Source: Parachlamydiales bacterium | Lineage (GTDB): Bacteria > Chlamydiota > Chlamydiia > Chlamydiales > SM23-39 | Direction: 5' to 3' | DNA length: 52,320 nucleotides | NCBI GenBank assembly: GCA_016931275.1 | Contig: JAFGFA010000007.1 | Span: forward strand, 1 to 52,320 | Shown here: one piece after another, positions 1 to 8,868 of the stretch | Position numbering within the stretch: position 1 is the stretch's first letter | Layout: each line of letters starts with the position of its first letter | Position numbers and translations under genes: made by a program | Notes under the pieces: model-generated | Database searches by the model: none | Told to the model about the DNA's origin: nothing | Seen by the model: only the letters and a program-made list of their open reading frames with translations

Positions 1-14
1 AAAACGATATCTAA

Positions 15-1190
15 TTATTTCTCCAGTTCATGGGCTTTTTGGGCTAGGTTCAAAAGAGTCGTTTCTGGAAAGAATTTTTGTAAAATCATGATCGCGTTTG
101 CACCATGTTGCGCCATGGACGAAGAAGAATATAAACAAAGTCCTACGCCGTGGCCGCGACCATATCCGACAAAATGTAATTTATCGTTCTCTAAATTTAC
201 TTTCAAATCATTGCTTAGTATATGATCTGTTCCTAGAATTCTTTGAAAGTCAAAAAAAGAAAGATCTAAAGAATTTTGTGTATCTTTTATTCGAACCGCA
301 TAGGTTTTTTGTGATTCTTGATCGATAAATGTTTCTATTGCAGAAACTCCAGTGAGCTGAAAAAGCGAGGCGAATTCTTTCTTGGGAATGGTGTAACTCC
401 ATTTAGATTCTTTTCGATCCAGATCAGCTTGAGGTGCTGAAACCCCATAAGAAGTGCTAAAGAGGTTTTTTCGAAATATACTCTGATAGGACGCCGTTTT
501 CCCTGCGCTATGTTCGGTCCAAGAGGCCATAAAAGGATAAATTTCTCCTTCAAAAGATTTTACCAAAATCAGATCCCTCGTTGCATCGACAGCTTTAGAT
601 ACGGGACTGTTAGGGATATTTTGAATGCTTCCTTGATAATCCACATCAGAAGCGCAGATATGCCAAAAAGCATTTTTATTGCTCAACACTTGCATATAGG
701 CTGTTGTACGAGCTGCTATAGAAACTGCTGCCATTACTTCACTTTCATAAGGATAGGGAAATTTAAGAGGAAGGGTTGCTTTAAGATAAGATTCAATATC
801 CAGTTTGTTGATGATGTTGAGCTTATCTCCCACTTTATAGACGATGATTGAACCTTCATATTCTATGCCATTTAAAATAATGGATGTTTTGTGGGATTTA
901 GGAACAATGGTTATTTGATGATATCCGACAAATTCTTCTCCCCATTTAATTCCGGTGGTAATGGTTCGCAAGAGATATCTTTTGCCAAACAGTCCAGAAG
1001 AAATTTTGGTTCCATCGTATGGATTGTATATTGAATAAGGGCCTCGCACTTCTAAAAGCGCTTCCGAGACATCTTTTTCTAGAAGAATTGCTATTTTTTC
1101 CGGGTTAGTAGGAGTGCTCATTGTTGCTGGATTGGCAAAAAGAGCAGATCCGATAAAGATAAAGAAGGAAATAAAATGACTTCTTTTCAT
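15..1190 (-). CDS. SpoIID/LytB-domain protein, probable peptidoglycan-acting
   Basis: 391 aa with an N-terminal signal peptide (hydrophobic residues 6-19), so probably exported. The SpoIID core is seen in the DIESYLKATLP segment with AARTTAY (about 131-165), a HSAGKTA segment, and the C-terminal GRGHGVGL motif followed by MAQHGA. SpoIID proteins are lytic transglycosylases that cut glycan strands stripped of stem peptides. In Chlamydiota they are linked to septal peptidoglycan remodelling. The usual catalytic glutamate (P-S-E-M context) is not seen here: the aligned residue appears to be Lys143. The gene overlaps the ruvB stop by 4 nt and is probably translationally coupled to it. Family is fairly sure; activity is uncertain. 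Confidence 0.85.
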   Translation of the reverse strand: MKRSHFISFFIFIGSALFANPATMSTPTNPEKIAILLEKDVSEALLEVRGPYSIYNPYDGTKISSGLFGKRYLLRTITTGIKWGEEFVGYHQITIVPKSHKTSIILNGIEYEGSIIVYKVGDKLNIINKLDIESYLKATLPLKFPYPYESEVMAAVSIAARTTAYMQVLSNKNAFWHICASDVDYQGSIQNIPNSPVSKAVDATRDLILVKSFEGEIYPFMASWTEHSAGKTASYQSIFRKNLFSTSYGVSAPQADLDRKESKWSYTIPKKEFASLFQLTGVSAIETFIDQESQKTYAVRIKDTQNSLDLSFFDFQRILGTDHILSNDLKVNLENDKLHFVGYGRGHGVGLCLYSSSSMAQHGANAIMILQKFFPETTLLNLAQKAHELEK

Positions 1191-2206
1191 GACATATCTC
1201 CATGATTATTGGGAAGACTTTTTCGGTTCATATGACTATAAGCGAGAGCAGTTGCTTCTCGACCTCTAGGAGTTCTTTTTAAAAACCCATGACGAATTAG
1301 AAAAGGTTCATGAACCTCTGTCAATGTGTCCGGTTCTTCTCCTAGGGCAACACTAATAGTTTTAATACCGACAGGTCCTCCATTATAATGATCTATAATA
1401 ACATTTAATATTTTTTTATCGAGCTCATCCAATCCTTTTTGATCGATTCCCAAAAGATTTAATGCTTCATTTGCTAGAGGATTCGAAATTGTTTTTTGTT
1501 GATGCATTTGCGCAAAATCTCGTATCCAACGAAGCAAATTATTGGCAATCCGAGGAGTTCCTCGGCATCTTTGGGCAATATGCGTCGTCGCATCTTCATC
1601 GATATCAATATGTAGAATTTGCGCTGATCGTTTTACGATAACAGCTAGAGCTTCTATGGGATAATAATCTAAACGCGCTTGAATCAGAAAACGGGAGCGC
1701 AAAGGACTAGAAAGCAGACCAAAACGGGTCGTTGCTCCAACAAGAGTGAAGGGATTTAATTTTATCTGTACACTGCGGGCATTAGGGCCCGAATCAATTA
1801 AAAGATCCAAAATAAAATCTTCCATGGCCGCATAAAGATATTCTTCAATTTGTTTGGGAAGACGATGAATTTCATCGATAAATAAAATATCGTTTTTTTG
1901 CAGATTGGTTAAAATGCCTGCTAGGTCAGCAGGTTTTTCAAGAACAGGTCCAGAAGTAATCGTGATGTTGGCATTCATTTGATGAGCTAGTATATTGGCT
2001 AGGGTGGTCTTTCCTAGACCTGGTGGTCCTGAAAATAGAATATGGCCTAAGGGTTCTTTGCGCTGAAGAGCAGCGCCAACAGATATCTGTAATCTTTTTT
2101 GAATACGTTCTTGCCCGATAAAATCCTCTAAGCGTTGAGGTCGTAATGGTTGTTCGTATGATTCATCAATATTCGTCCACGATGACTGGATAAATGTTTT
2201 TTCCAT
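1187..2206 (-). CDS. ruvB: Holliday junction branch migration helicase RuvB
   Basis: 339 aa, the normal family length. RuvB is the hexameric AAA+ motor that, with RuvA, drives branch migration of Holliday junctions in recombinational repair. Visible are Walker A (SGPPGLGKTT), Walker B (LFIDEIHRLP), the sensor region GATTRFGLLSSPLRSRF, sensor II (GTPRIANNLLRW) and the C-terminal winged helix ending in FLKRTPRGREATALAY. It is the first gene of a two-gene minus-strand unit with the SpoIID-like gene and is divergent from dcd across a 93-nt gap. ruvA and ruvC are not in the window. Confidence 0.98.
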   Translation of the reverse strand: MEKTFIQSSWTNIDESYEQPLRPQRLEDFIGQERIQKRLQISVGAALQRKEPLGHILFSGPPGLGKTTLANILAHQMNANITITSGPVLEKPADLAGILTNLQKNDILFIDEIHRLPKQIEEYLYAAMEDFILDLLIDSGPNARSVQIKLNPFTLVGATTRFGLLSSPLRSRFLIQARLDYYPIEALAVIVKRSAQILHIDIDEDATTHIAQRCRGTPRIANNLLRWIRDFAQMHQQKTISNPLANEALNLLGIDQKGLDELDKKILNVIIDHYNGGPVGIKTISVALGEEPDTLTEVHEPFLIRHGFLKRTPRGREATALAYSHMNRKSLPNNHGDMS

Positions 2207-2299
2207 TCATGTTCCTTAGAAAAAAATCTTTTTCAAATTTTAGTCTAGCAAGAAAAGTATTTCAAAGGCTATATCTATTTAAAAAAAGCAGGAGTTGGT

Positions 2300-2863
2300 A
2301 TGCCTCTTCCCGATCATTGGATTGAAAAGATGTGTGAAGAACATAAGATGATTGAACCTTTTGTTTCTAAACAAATCAAAGAAATCGAAAATCAAAAACT
2401 AGTCAGTTATGGTTTGTCTAGTTATGGATATGATTTAAGGGTTGCTGATGAGTTTAAAGTATTTACCAATGTTCATAATTCGATGGTTGATCCGAAAAAT
2501 TTTTCGGATAATGCATTTGTCGATATTAAAGGCCCTTTTTGTATTGTGCCTCCGAATTCGTTTGCATTAGCTCGCAGCATGGAATATTTTCGCATTCCTA
2601 GAGATGTTTTAACGATGTGTATAGGAAAATCGACCTATGCGCGATGTGGTATTATTGTAAACGTTACCCCTTTTGAACCTGAATGGGAGGGATATGTTAC
2701 CTTAGAAATTTCTAACACAACTCCCTTGCCTGCAAAGATTTACGCAAACGAAGGTATTGCTCAAGTTATCTTTTTTAAGGCAAAGGATATGTGCAGGGTT
2801 TCCTACGCAGATAGAAAAGGAAAATATATGCATCAAAAAGGAATTGTAGTACCGAGAATTTAA
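2300..2863 (+). CDS. dcd: dCTP deaminase
   Basis: 187 aa. It deaminates dCTP to dUTP, supplying the dUTPase/thymidylate route to dTMP. The trimeric dUTPase-like fold is recognised by [13 protein letters not shown] near the N-terminus, the [10 protein letters not shown] segment, and the active-site stretch [18 protein letters not shown] that contains the catalytic glutamate. The start is supported by a GCAGGAG ribosome-binding site about 7 nt upstream. In C. trachomatis, as I recall, dcd is also next to ruvB. It was presumably acquired or kept because intracellular nucleotide supply is limited. Confidence 0.97.
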   Translation: MPLPDHWIEKMCEEHKMIEPFVSKQIKEIENQKLVSYGLSSYGYDLRVADEFKVFTNVHNSMVDPKNFSDNAFVDIKGPFCIVPPNSFALARSMEYFRIPRDVLTMCIGKSTYARCGIIVNVTPFEPEWEGYVTLEISNTTPLPAKIYANEGIAQVIFFKAKDMCRVSYADRKGKYMHQKGIVVPRI

Positions 2864-2913
2864 TGTTGCATTTAATTGTTTTGTAAATAAAATGTAATTA
2901 TTGGTAGATAATA

Positions 2914-3222
2914 ATGAAAACTAATAAATTATCTCGTTCTGTTTTTAATAAATATTGGTGGATATTTTGTGTTTTATTAATCGGTGCTTTTGTATATCAT
3001 CAAGCGATCCAATCCAAAAATCATGATATCGAAGAGAGTACCCATCGGTTGCAAGAATTAGAAAAAGAAAAAAAATTGGCTTTGCAAGAACGAGAAGATC
3101 TTCTTTTACAAATACATTCTCAGAGTGATCCTGCATGGATAGAGCTTGTTTTAATGAAAAAGCTAGGTGTTGTTCCTATGGGACAAATCAAAGTCCATTT
3201 TACTAATCAAAATCGTCTCTGA
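2914..3222 (+). CDS. FtsB/DivIC-like small membrane coiled-coil protein
   Basis: 102 aa. It has a short cytoplasmic N-terminus, one membrane segment (about 14-31, rich in W/I/F/L), a Glu/Lys-rich coiled coil (about 35-68), then the conserved tail pattern DPAWIE..L...LGVVP.GQ.KV.F. That order and tail fit the septum-formation initiator family (FtsB/DivIC/FtsL-like), bitopic proteins that recruit and activate the septal FtsW-FtsI synthase. Chlamydiota divide without FtsZ but keep parts of this septal synthase. The gene is 2-5 nt upstream of the CNNM gene and probably co-transcribed. Family assignment rests on architecture, not on strong identity. Confidence 0.6.
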   Translation: MKTNKLSRSVFNKYWWIFCVLLIGAFVYHQAIQSKNHDIEESTHRLQELEKEKKLALQEREDLLLQIHSQSDPAWIELVLMKKLGVVPMGQIKVHFTNQNRL

Positions 3223-3227
3223 ATGTG

Positions 3228-4466
3228 ATGTTTATTGGTTTAATCATTTTGTTAATAATGTTGACATTTTTGTCGGCAGTTATGTCTGGGAGTGAAACGG
3301 CCTTTTTTTCCTTACCTCCTTATACATTGCAAAGTTATCAAAAATCTGGAGATTCAAGGAAAAAAATCGTCGCTTCTCTTCTTCATAAACCCCAAGAACT
3401 TTTAGTGACTATTTTAATTCTTAATATTTTTTGTAATATCCTAATTCAAAATACTGTGTCGTCGCTTTTTGGAACGATGAGCGGGTGGCTCTTGAAAGTC
3501 GGAGTGCCCTTAGCAATTACCCTGGTTATCGGAGAAATCATTCCAAAATCATTAGCGATATCGAACAATGCTTTTATCTCTCAAAAAGTTTCTGTGTTTC
3601 TTCAATTTTTTTATAATTTAATTGCACCTATACGCATTGCTCTGACTAAAATAACGAATTTTTTATCTCATTATTTATTTTTTTTTCTCAAACGATCCAA
3701 GCCTTTGACCAAAGATGAATTACAAATGATTGTCACTATCTCAGAACAAGAAGGAATTCTCGATCCGATGGAAAAACGGGTTATTGATGGATATTTGGAT
3801 CTTTTACATACGTTTGCAAAAGAAAAAATGCGTCCGCGTGATGAGATCGTGTATTATCGAATAGGAGAGCCTATAGATCAATTGATTCAATGTTTTACAA
3901 AGCGAAAAGCAGAAAAAATACCTGTTTGCCAGGATGATCTCAATAATGTTTTAGGTATGATCAATTTTGATATGTTTTTTGAAAATATCCATGTTATCAA
4001 GAATTCTAAAGAAGTACGACCATATCTATCAAAGCCTTTATATCTTCCTGATACGACCTTGTGTTGGGATGCTTTGATTCTCATGGAACAGAAAAAAGAA
4101 TTTTTTGCTTTGATCGTTGATGAATATGGTATTATTTGTGGAGAAATGTCTAGAGAGGATCTTTTTGAATCCATCATTGGTGAAGTACATGGCGTGCGGG
4201 AAGAAAAACAAAATTTTCGTGTTGTGGAAGAAAATGTGATTATAGCAAGCGGCAAAATGGAAATTGAAGAATTCGAAAAGTTTTTTGGTGTGATCTTATA
4301 TAGCAAAAGTCATCCAGCGACAATAGCCGGGTTTATCCTGGATCAGTTGGGAGACATTCCTCAATCAGGAACTAAATTTAAAACACAGGATTTTTTGTTC
4401 TATATTCTGGGTGCTGATGAAAAAAAGATCGATAAGATTTTTATTCGAAGGTTAAAAATATTATGA
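3228..4466 (+). CDS. CNNM/CorC-type membrane protein (DUF21-CBS-CorC_HlyC)
   Basis: About 412 aa. The N-terminal DUF21 transmembrane domain has several hydrophobic helices and the hallmark SGSETAFFSL near residue 20. The cytosolic CBS-pair region follows, with a DEYG.I.G motif (VDEYGIICGEMSREDL). The C-terminal CorC_HlyC domain ends in ATIAGFILDQLGDIPQSG. CNNM/CorC proteins are implicated in Mg2+ (or Na+-coupled Mg2+) transport; older annotations call them hemolysins. An in-frame GTG at 3225 is an alternative start; ATG at 3228 is preferred. The stop overlaps the next, paralogous gene by 4 nt. Confidence 0.9.
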   Translation: MFIGLIILLIMLTFLSAVMSGSETAFFSLPPYTLQSYQKSGDSRKKIVASLLHKPQELLVTILILNIFCNILIQNTVSSLFGTMSGWLLKVGVPLAITLVIGEIIPKSLAISNNAFISQKVSVFLQFFYNLIAPIRIALTKITNFLSHYLFFFLKRSKPLTKDELQMIVTISEQEGILDPMEKRVIDGYLDLLHTFAKEKMRPRDEIVYYRIGEPIDQLIQCFTKRKAEKIPVCQDDLNNVLGMINFDMFFENIHVIKNSKEVRPYLSKPLYLPDTTLCWDALILMEQKKEFFALIVDEYGIICGEMSREDLFESIIGEVHGVREEKQNFRVVEENVIIASGKMEIEEFEKFFGVILYSKSHPATIAGFILDQLGDIPQSGTKFKTQDFLFYILGADEKKIDKIFIRRLKIL

Positions 4467-5653
4467 ACGGTCAGTGGATCCATTTCTTAATATTGTCTCT
4501 TACCTGTGTGTTGGTACAAGGTTTTTTTACCATGTTTGAAATGGCTTCTGTTTCCTTCAATCCCATAAGACTAAAATATTTTTCCGTGAAAAAAAATATT
4601 CCAGCCTTGCAGTTACAGTATCTGTTAGATAAACCTTCTCGGCTTTTTGGGACGACACTTATCTGTATGAATGTGGTATTGCAAATTGGCTCAGAGGCTT
4701 CTCGTCGTTTTTATGAATCATTGCATTGTCCTGCAGAATTTGCTCCCGTGATGCAAATTTTTCTTGTACTCTTGTTTGCCGAATTGACTCCTCTTTTTAC
4801 GGCAAGACGTCATTCACAACAAATAGCACTAGCGATAGTTCCCATAGTATATTTTCTCTCTAAAGTTCTCTTTCCATTTGTATATCTTATCGATCGGTTT
4901 TTTTCATGGGTCAATCGTTTTTCGGAAAAATCGCCTTTAACACTATCTCGAGATGAAATTTTACGTGCATTCGAACAGTCAGAAGAAGAGATTTCTGAAG
5001 ATAAGGTTGTGGAGAATATTCTCTTTTTTAAAAAAAAAACGGCTAAAGATATTATGCTCGACATATCTGAAGTTTCTTTGCTTTCCTCCGTTGAGAAGAC
5101 TCTATTGTATCAACCTATTAACAATCCTCTTTTCCCCTATTTTTTAATTTATCAGCATCAGCCTTCTCATATCATTGCTACAGGAGATTGTAGAGATTAT
5201 CTCAATATGGAAACTCCTACACAGCTTATGACTAAAGCTAAGGCTCCGTGGTTTGTTTTAGAGAATACTCCCTTAGTTCAGATCTTGGAGCAGTTTAAAA
5301 AAAATAGTCAAAGATTTTGCGTTGTTTTGGATTCTTTAGGAAATAGCAGGGGAATTATTACCCTTGAGTTATTGATTCGAGTGTTGATAGGAGAACAGTT
5401 TTTACAAGAAAAAAACGAAAAAAATATTCTCATTGATCGAGTGGTCGATGCGAATCTTCTCCTTTCAGTTTGTAACAAGGACTTTCACCTCAGTATGCCG
5501 AAATATGAAAAAACTATTGGAGAGTATGTCGAACAGAAATTAGGACATCTTCCTCATTTAAACGAAAAGATTGAAGAGGATGGATATGAAATTATCGTTG
5601 AAGAAGTGACTCTTACTGGTGTAAAAAAAGTGCGAATCCGTTCGAAAAAATAA
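4463..5653 (+). CDS. CNNM/CorC-type membrane protein, paralogue of the preceding gene
   Basis: 396 aa, same layout as its neighbour: a DUF21 membrane domain (residues about 1-150, with FTMFEMASVSFNPIRLKYF replacing the classical SGSETA motif), a CBS-pair region, then a C-terminal CorC_HlyC-like domain (MPKYEKTIGEYVEQKLGHLP). The ATGA overlap with the upstream gene implies translational coupling, and the two may form a heteromer. The C-terminal domain and DUF21 signature are more divergent than in the first copy, so its transport activity is less certain. C. trachomatis also has two such genes in tandem, as I recall (CT256/CT257). Confidence 0.87.
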   Translation: MNGQWIHFLILSLTCVLVQGFFTMFEMASVSFNPIRLKYFSVKKNIPALQLQYLLDKPSRLFGTTLICMNVVLQIGSEASRRFYESLHCPAEFAPVMQIFLVLLFAELTPLFTARRHSQQIALAIVPIVYFLSKVLFPFVYLIDRFFSWVNRFSEKSPLTLSRDEILRAFEQSEEEISEDKVVENILFFKKKTAKDIMLDISEVSLLSSVEKTLLYQPINNPLFPYFLIYQHQPSHIIATGDCRDYLNMETPTQLMTKAKAPWFVLENTPLVQILEQFKKNSQRFCVVLDSLGNSRGIITLELLIRVLIGEQFLQEKNEKNILIDRVVDANLLLSVCNKDFHLSMPKYEKTIGEYVEQKLGHLPHLNEKIEEDGYEIIVEEVTLTGVKKVRIRSKK

Positions 5654-5700
5654 TGGTCGCAAGGTTTCTTAGTTTTGTTAGGGGTTTTCAGAAGTATTAC

Positions 5701-6441
5701 TTAGTAGGCGATTTCTTTGATTTTGATCATCATGACCGTGATGTTATCGCGACTCTGGTTGTTCTTGGCGTTTTGTATTAAGGTGATCACTTGTTGTTTG
5801 ACACTTTGTGTTATTTGTAGGGTTTTGACGATTTCTTCTTCTGAGACATAATCGGAAAAGCCGTCGCTGCAGAGCAGTAAAAGATCTCCCAGCACGAGAG
5901 GGTGAAAAGCAATCTGGGGAGAAATATTCCAGTTGACGCCTACAGCCTGAGTGATCCCCCTTTTAAAGGGAGAAGAAAAGGAATAGCCATGGTTTTCTTT
6001 TGCTAGCGTATGATCAGTACTAAGTTGTTGAAGCTGTCCATTTCTATATAAATAAATCCGGCTATCTCCAACATGAGCGCAAATAATGTAATTTTTATAG
6101 ATATGTACGCAACTTAAAGTAGTGCCCATTCCTTGTAATTCTTTTTCCTTAAGGCTCATGGAATAAATAAATCGATTAGATTTTGTAAGAGCCTCAAGGA
6201 GAAAATAGGCCATTTTTTGAGGCGAAGGCAAAAATTTTTTTTTCATGATTTTATCAATTTGCATACAGAAAAAGTCGGTGGCCTTCGTAGAGGCAATCTT
6301 TCCAGCACGATGTCCGCCTATACCATCAGCAATAACAAATAATCCGTATTGTATAAGCGCTGCAAAGCTATCTTCATTATTTTTCCTTGTGATGCCTTTA
6401 TCTGAATAACCGTAAATTTCCAAAAGAGGTGTTGTTTGCAT
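5701..6441 (-). CDS. PP2C-family serine/threonine phosphatase
   Basis: 246 aa, a single PP2C/PPM catalytic domain without extra modules. The metal-binding and phosphate-binding motifs are in order: SDKG..R..NEDSF near the N-terminus, VIADGIGGHRAG, GMGTTLS, AHVGDSRIYLYR, LLLCSDGFSDY and NQSRDNITVMM at the C-terminus. It is a cytosolic Mn2+/Mg2+-dependent Ser/Thr phosphatase that probably opposes the Pkn-type kinases of Chlamydiota. An upstream in-frame TTG (6447) would overlap the CPBP gene; the ATG at 6441 was chosen. It is the last gene of a three-gene minus-strand unit and converges with the CNNM operon. Confidence 0.93.
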   Translation of the reverse strand: MQTTPLLEIYGYSDKGITRKNNEDSFAALIQYGLFVIADGIGGHRAGKIASTKATDFFCMQIDKIMKKKFLPSPQKMAYFLLEALTKSNRFIYSMSLKEKELQGMGTTLSCVHIYKNYIICAHVGDSRIYLYRNGQLQQLSTDHTLAKENHGYSFSSPFKRGITQAVGVNWNISPQIAFHPLVLGDLLLLCSDGFSDYVSEEEIVKTLQITQSVKQQVITLIQNAKNNQSRDNITVMMIKIKEIAY

Positions 6442-6443
6442 AA

Positions 6444-7304
6444 TCAATTTAAAAAATAAAGATTGATAATCGTAGAAAAATTAAAAATGCCATGCAGAGC
6501 AATAGAGGAAAAAAGAGATCCTCTTTTTTCGTAAATAAATCCTAAAAACAACGAAAAAATAAATAGAGAGCCGATAATGATAATATTGGCAATTCCCTGT
6601 AAGGGAGAGTAATGAAAAATCGCAAAAAATAAGGAAGAAAATATAATTGCGTAACTAGGAGATAAATACTTACGTAAAATGGTTTGAAAAATTCCTCGAA
6701 AGAGCACCTCTTCAATGATAGGGACTATGCAAACAATTAAAAATGCAGCCAAAATGAAAATTACAATATCATGTTCCATTTGTTTTAAAAAAGAAACTGC
6801 AATTTGTTCTGATAATTTTGTTTTTGGAAGTAGTAATAATTTAAAAATTTCAAATAAGTGATTATAAAAAATGATGATAGGAAAAGCTATGATCCAGCAT
6901 AAAATTGCGGCGGAGAGATCTTTTCGGAGAGAAAAAGGAGATTTTTTTAACCAAATCTCTCGTCGAATATTCGATTTACTCCTCATGAAAAAAAGGGTAA
7001 ATAAGGAAAAAATCATCATAGTATTGAAAAAATTTCCTAAGAAAAAAGGGATATTGCCTTGAAACGAGGATAATCGAAGGATTCGAAAAAAAATAGGAGT
7101 TATAATAAAAGAAGTTGCAAAATAGGCTCCAAAAAAAATAAGAGCATGAATAAGAGATAAGGAGTAACTGGAATTTTTTTGTGCATGAAAAATTCGAAGA
7201 AAATTATGTTTGCGCGCTTCTACTAGGCTAATAATAGATATAATACCAAAAACAAACACAAAAATTATATTGGACCATAGGTCTGTTGCCAAAAAAGAAT
7301 TCAT
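6444..7304 (-). CDS. CPBP-family intramembrane protease (CaaX-like)
   Basis: 286 aa, highly hydrophobic, with about seven or eight membrane segments. The CPBP (Abi) signature is complete: EEVLFRGIF (glutamate pair and Arg), then the FAIFHYSP histidine motif and a C-terminal HGIFNFS motif. Bacterial members are glutamate-dependent intramembrane proteases or scaffolds; substrates are mostly unknown. It overlaps the upstream lipoprotein gene by 4 nt and is followed after 2 nt by the PP2C gene, so the three are very probably one operon. Confidence 0.86.
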   Translation of the reverse strand: MNSFLATDLWSNIIFVFVFGIISIISLVEARKHNFLRIFHAQKNSSYSLSLIHALIFFGAYFATSFIITPIFFRILRLSSFQGNIPFFLGNFFNTMMIFSLFTLFFMRSKSNIRREIWLKKSPFSLRKDLSAAILCWIIAFPIIIFYNHLFEIFKLLLLPKTKLSEQIAVSFLKQMEHDIVIFILAAFLIVCIVPIIEEVLFRGIFQTILRKYLSPSYAIIFSSLFFAIFHYSPLQGIANIIIIGSLFIFSLFLGFIYEKRGSLFSSIALHGIFNFSTIINLYFLN

Positions 7305-7951
7305 CTGTTTTTGGCTAGCAAAATATAATCATCAATTCGTTCTGCGATGTTTTTTGTAAATTGATCGTGAGCCATTGCCATCGGCGATGATTTGTATTCA
7401 TTAGTGCCCCAAATAGCAACATTGTAATCGATTTTTAGGATATTTTTGGCAATGTAATAAGAATCTCGATAAATTTCTTGTAAAATAATTTGAGGAGAAG
7501 AATTTCGCGTATCTACGATACGAATGCGGGCGCCCATGTTTAGATGAGAAGCATAATTTTCATAAGCAGGTAGCTCTTTGTCGACTATCGGAACTTCTTC
7601 ATGTTCAAATAATTCAATGAAAACAATAAATTGCGAGGGACTATACATATGCTGAACCCAAGAAATGTCCGTCCCGAAGGGATTGTCATTAAGAGATAAA
7701 GGACTTTGCGGTTCTTTTGGAATAAACAGATTTCCGCTTGTTGAGATTTTTTGTGTGATCGCATAGGTAAATTCTTCTGATAAACTCCATGGAGTATCAG
7801 AATTAGTAGAATCTATGATAGAAGTTACATGGACAACAGGTTTTGCCCTGCCATCATCATAAAAACGAGAGATTTCTTGACCTCGATCGTTACATCCAAA
7901 TACGATAAAACTGCATATCATTACGATCATAATACGAATTATGCTACTCAT
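7301..7951 (-). CDS. Predicted lipoprotein of unknown function
   Basis: 216 aa. The N-terminal signal sequence is followed by a lipobox-like VFGC (Cys20), so it is probably lipid-anchored in the envelope. The mature part has mixed alpha/beta character. The segment WSLSEEFTYAITQKISTSGNLFI is reminiscent of the helix before strand in CsgG/LpoB-type periplasmic domains, but the resemblance is weak and I do not assign a function. It is the first gene of the lipoprotein-CPBP-PP2C unit. Confidence 0.72.
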   Translation of the reverse strand: MSSIIRIMIVMICSFIVFGCNDRGQEISRFYDDGRAKPVVHVTSIIDSTNSDTPWSLSEEFTYAITQKISTSGNLFIPKEPQSPLSLNDNPFGTDISWVQHMYSPSQFIVFIELFEHEEVPIVDKELPAYENYASHLNMGARIRIVDTRNSSPQIILQEIYRDSYYIAKNILKIDYNVAIWGTNEYKSSPMAMAHDQFTKNIAERIDDYILLAKNR

Positions 7952-8280
7952 ACTGCATCCTCCAAGAGAAGATTATTTTTCAATACTGAGTCTAACAAAA
8001 GATTTTTATTCTTTACTAGAATATTTTCATCTTTATCAAAATGAGCCGAAAAACGTATTTTTTAGGGGAAGGAGAAATCAATAGAGAAAAATAAGAGATT
8101 TTCAGTACTTTGCGCCCTCTGAGAAATAGGTGTTTTCTTGCGATTTATTTACATTTTTTAAAAAGGATTATTTAATTCTATAAAAATGCTTTTTATGTTA
8201 GGACGTGACAGGAAAATAATTTTGAGTAAATCGATTAATATGATATATTTGCTTAATAATAGATTTGAAGGAGGATATAC
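7952..8280. other. Divergent intergenic region (lipoprotein operon / slc1)
   Basis: 329 nt without a credible gene. It is AT-rich and must hold the divergent promoters of the minus-strand lipoprotein operon and the plus-strand chaperone gene. A promoter candidate and a strong Shine-Dalgarno are seen on the slc1 side only. No RNA gene is recognisable. Confidence 0.6.
8222..8249 (+). promoter_or_regulatory. Candidate sigma66/sigma70-type promoter of slc1
   Basis: TTGAGT, a 16-nt spacer and TATATT, which would start transcription about 25 nt before the ATG at 8281. The leader then carries AAGGAGG (8268-8274) 6 nt before the start codon, the best ribosome-binding site in the window. The promoter call is by eye in an AT-rich region. 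Confidence 0.4.
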
Positions 8281-8808
8281 ATGTCTTATGAAAATGCTAA
8301 AGCTAATCTTAAAGAATTTGGAAAAGAACTTAATTTGGAAGGATTAGATTTCGATGCCAATAATACTTGTATCTTAGGTATTGATAACACATTTTCTTTG
8401 CATTTAACATATGAGCCCAATTCCGATCGTCTTTATTTGTATTCTCCACTTCTTGATGGCTTACCTAAAGATCAAAAAATTCTTTTAAAGCTTTATGAAA
8501 GACTTTTAGAAGGTTCTATGTTAGGAGGCCAAATGGCTGGTGGCGGCGTTGGAGTTGCTGTAAAAGAAGAATTAATTTTATTGCATTGTTATATTGAAAT
8601 GGGAGTGGGTACGGATGCTTCTGCATTGCGAAGATTTGCTCCTTTATTTGTTGAAGTGGTCGAAAAATGGCGAGACATTGTCGGTAAAATATGTGCGGGA
8701 CAAGAACCTGAACCTTTTACATTGCCTTTACCTGGCGGGAAACAGATGCCGATTGATAAGAAAAAACCTTCTGCACCCGGTGGTCCTGGCGAATATATTA
8801 AAATATAA
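8281..8808 (+). CDS. slc1: Type III secretion chaperone, Slc1-like (CesT/SycE family)
   Basis: 175 aa acidic small protein. From memory the sequence closely follows C. trachomatis Slc1 (CT043): NNTCIL then FSLHLTY, SDRLY.Y.PLLDGLP, the unbroken block LLEGSMLGGQMAGGGVGVA, and VVEKWRDIV near the end. Slc1 is a cytosolic dimeric chaperone that binds early type III effectors such as Tarp and delivers them to the secretion ATPase. The C-terminal tail is Pro/Gly-rich, as in Slc1. Start fixed by AAGGAGG 6 nt upstream. It stands alone, convergent with dnaA, and is followed by a terminator. Its presence implies a functional T3SS elsewhere in the genome. Confidence 0.93.
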   Translation: MSYENAKANLKEFGKELNLEGLDFDANNTCILGIDNTFSLHLTYEPNSDRLYLYSPLLDGLPKDQKILLKLYERLLEGSMLGGQMAGGGVGVAVKEELILLHCYIEMGVGTDASALRRFAPLFVEVVEKWRDIVGKICAGQEPEPFTLPLPGGKQMPIDKKKPSAPGGPGEYIKI

Positions 8809-8823
8809 TTTTTTGTTTTTTAG

Positions 8824-8868
8824 AATAGAAGCGTTCAATTTAATTTTTGATAGCTTCTATTTTTTTTG
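8824..8868 (+). terminator. Rho-independent terminator of slc1
   Basis: A 9-bp perfect stem, AATAGAAGC (8824-8832) with GCTTCTATT (8853-8861). The loop can pair further through TCAA/TTGA, and a run of T follows. It sits 15 nt after the slc1 stop and overlaps the last codons of the convergent dnaA gene. Confidence 0.75.
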
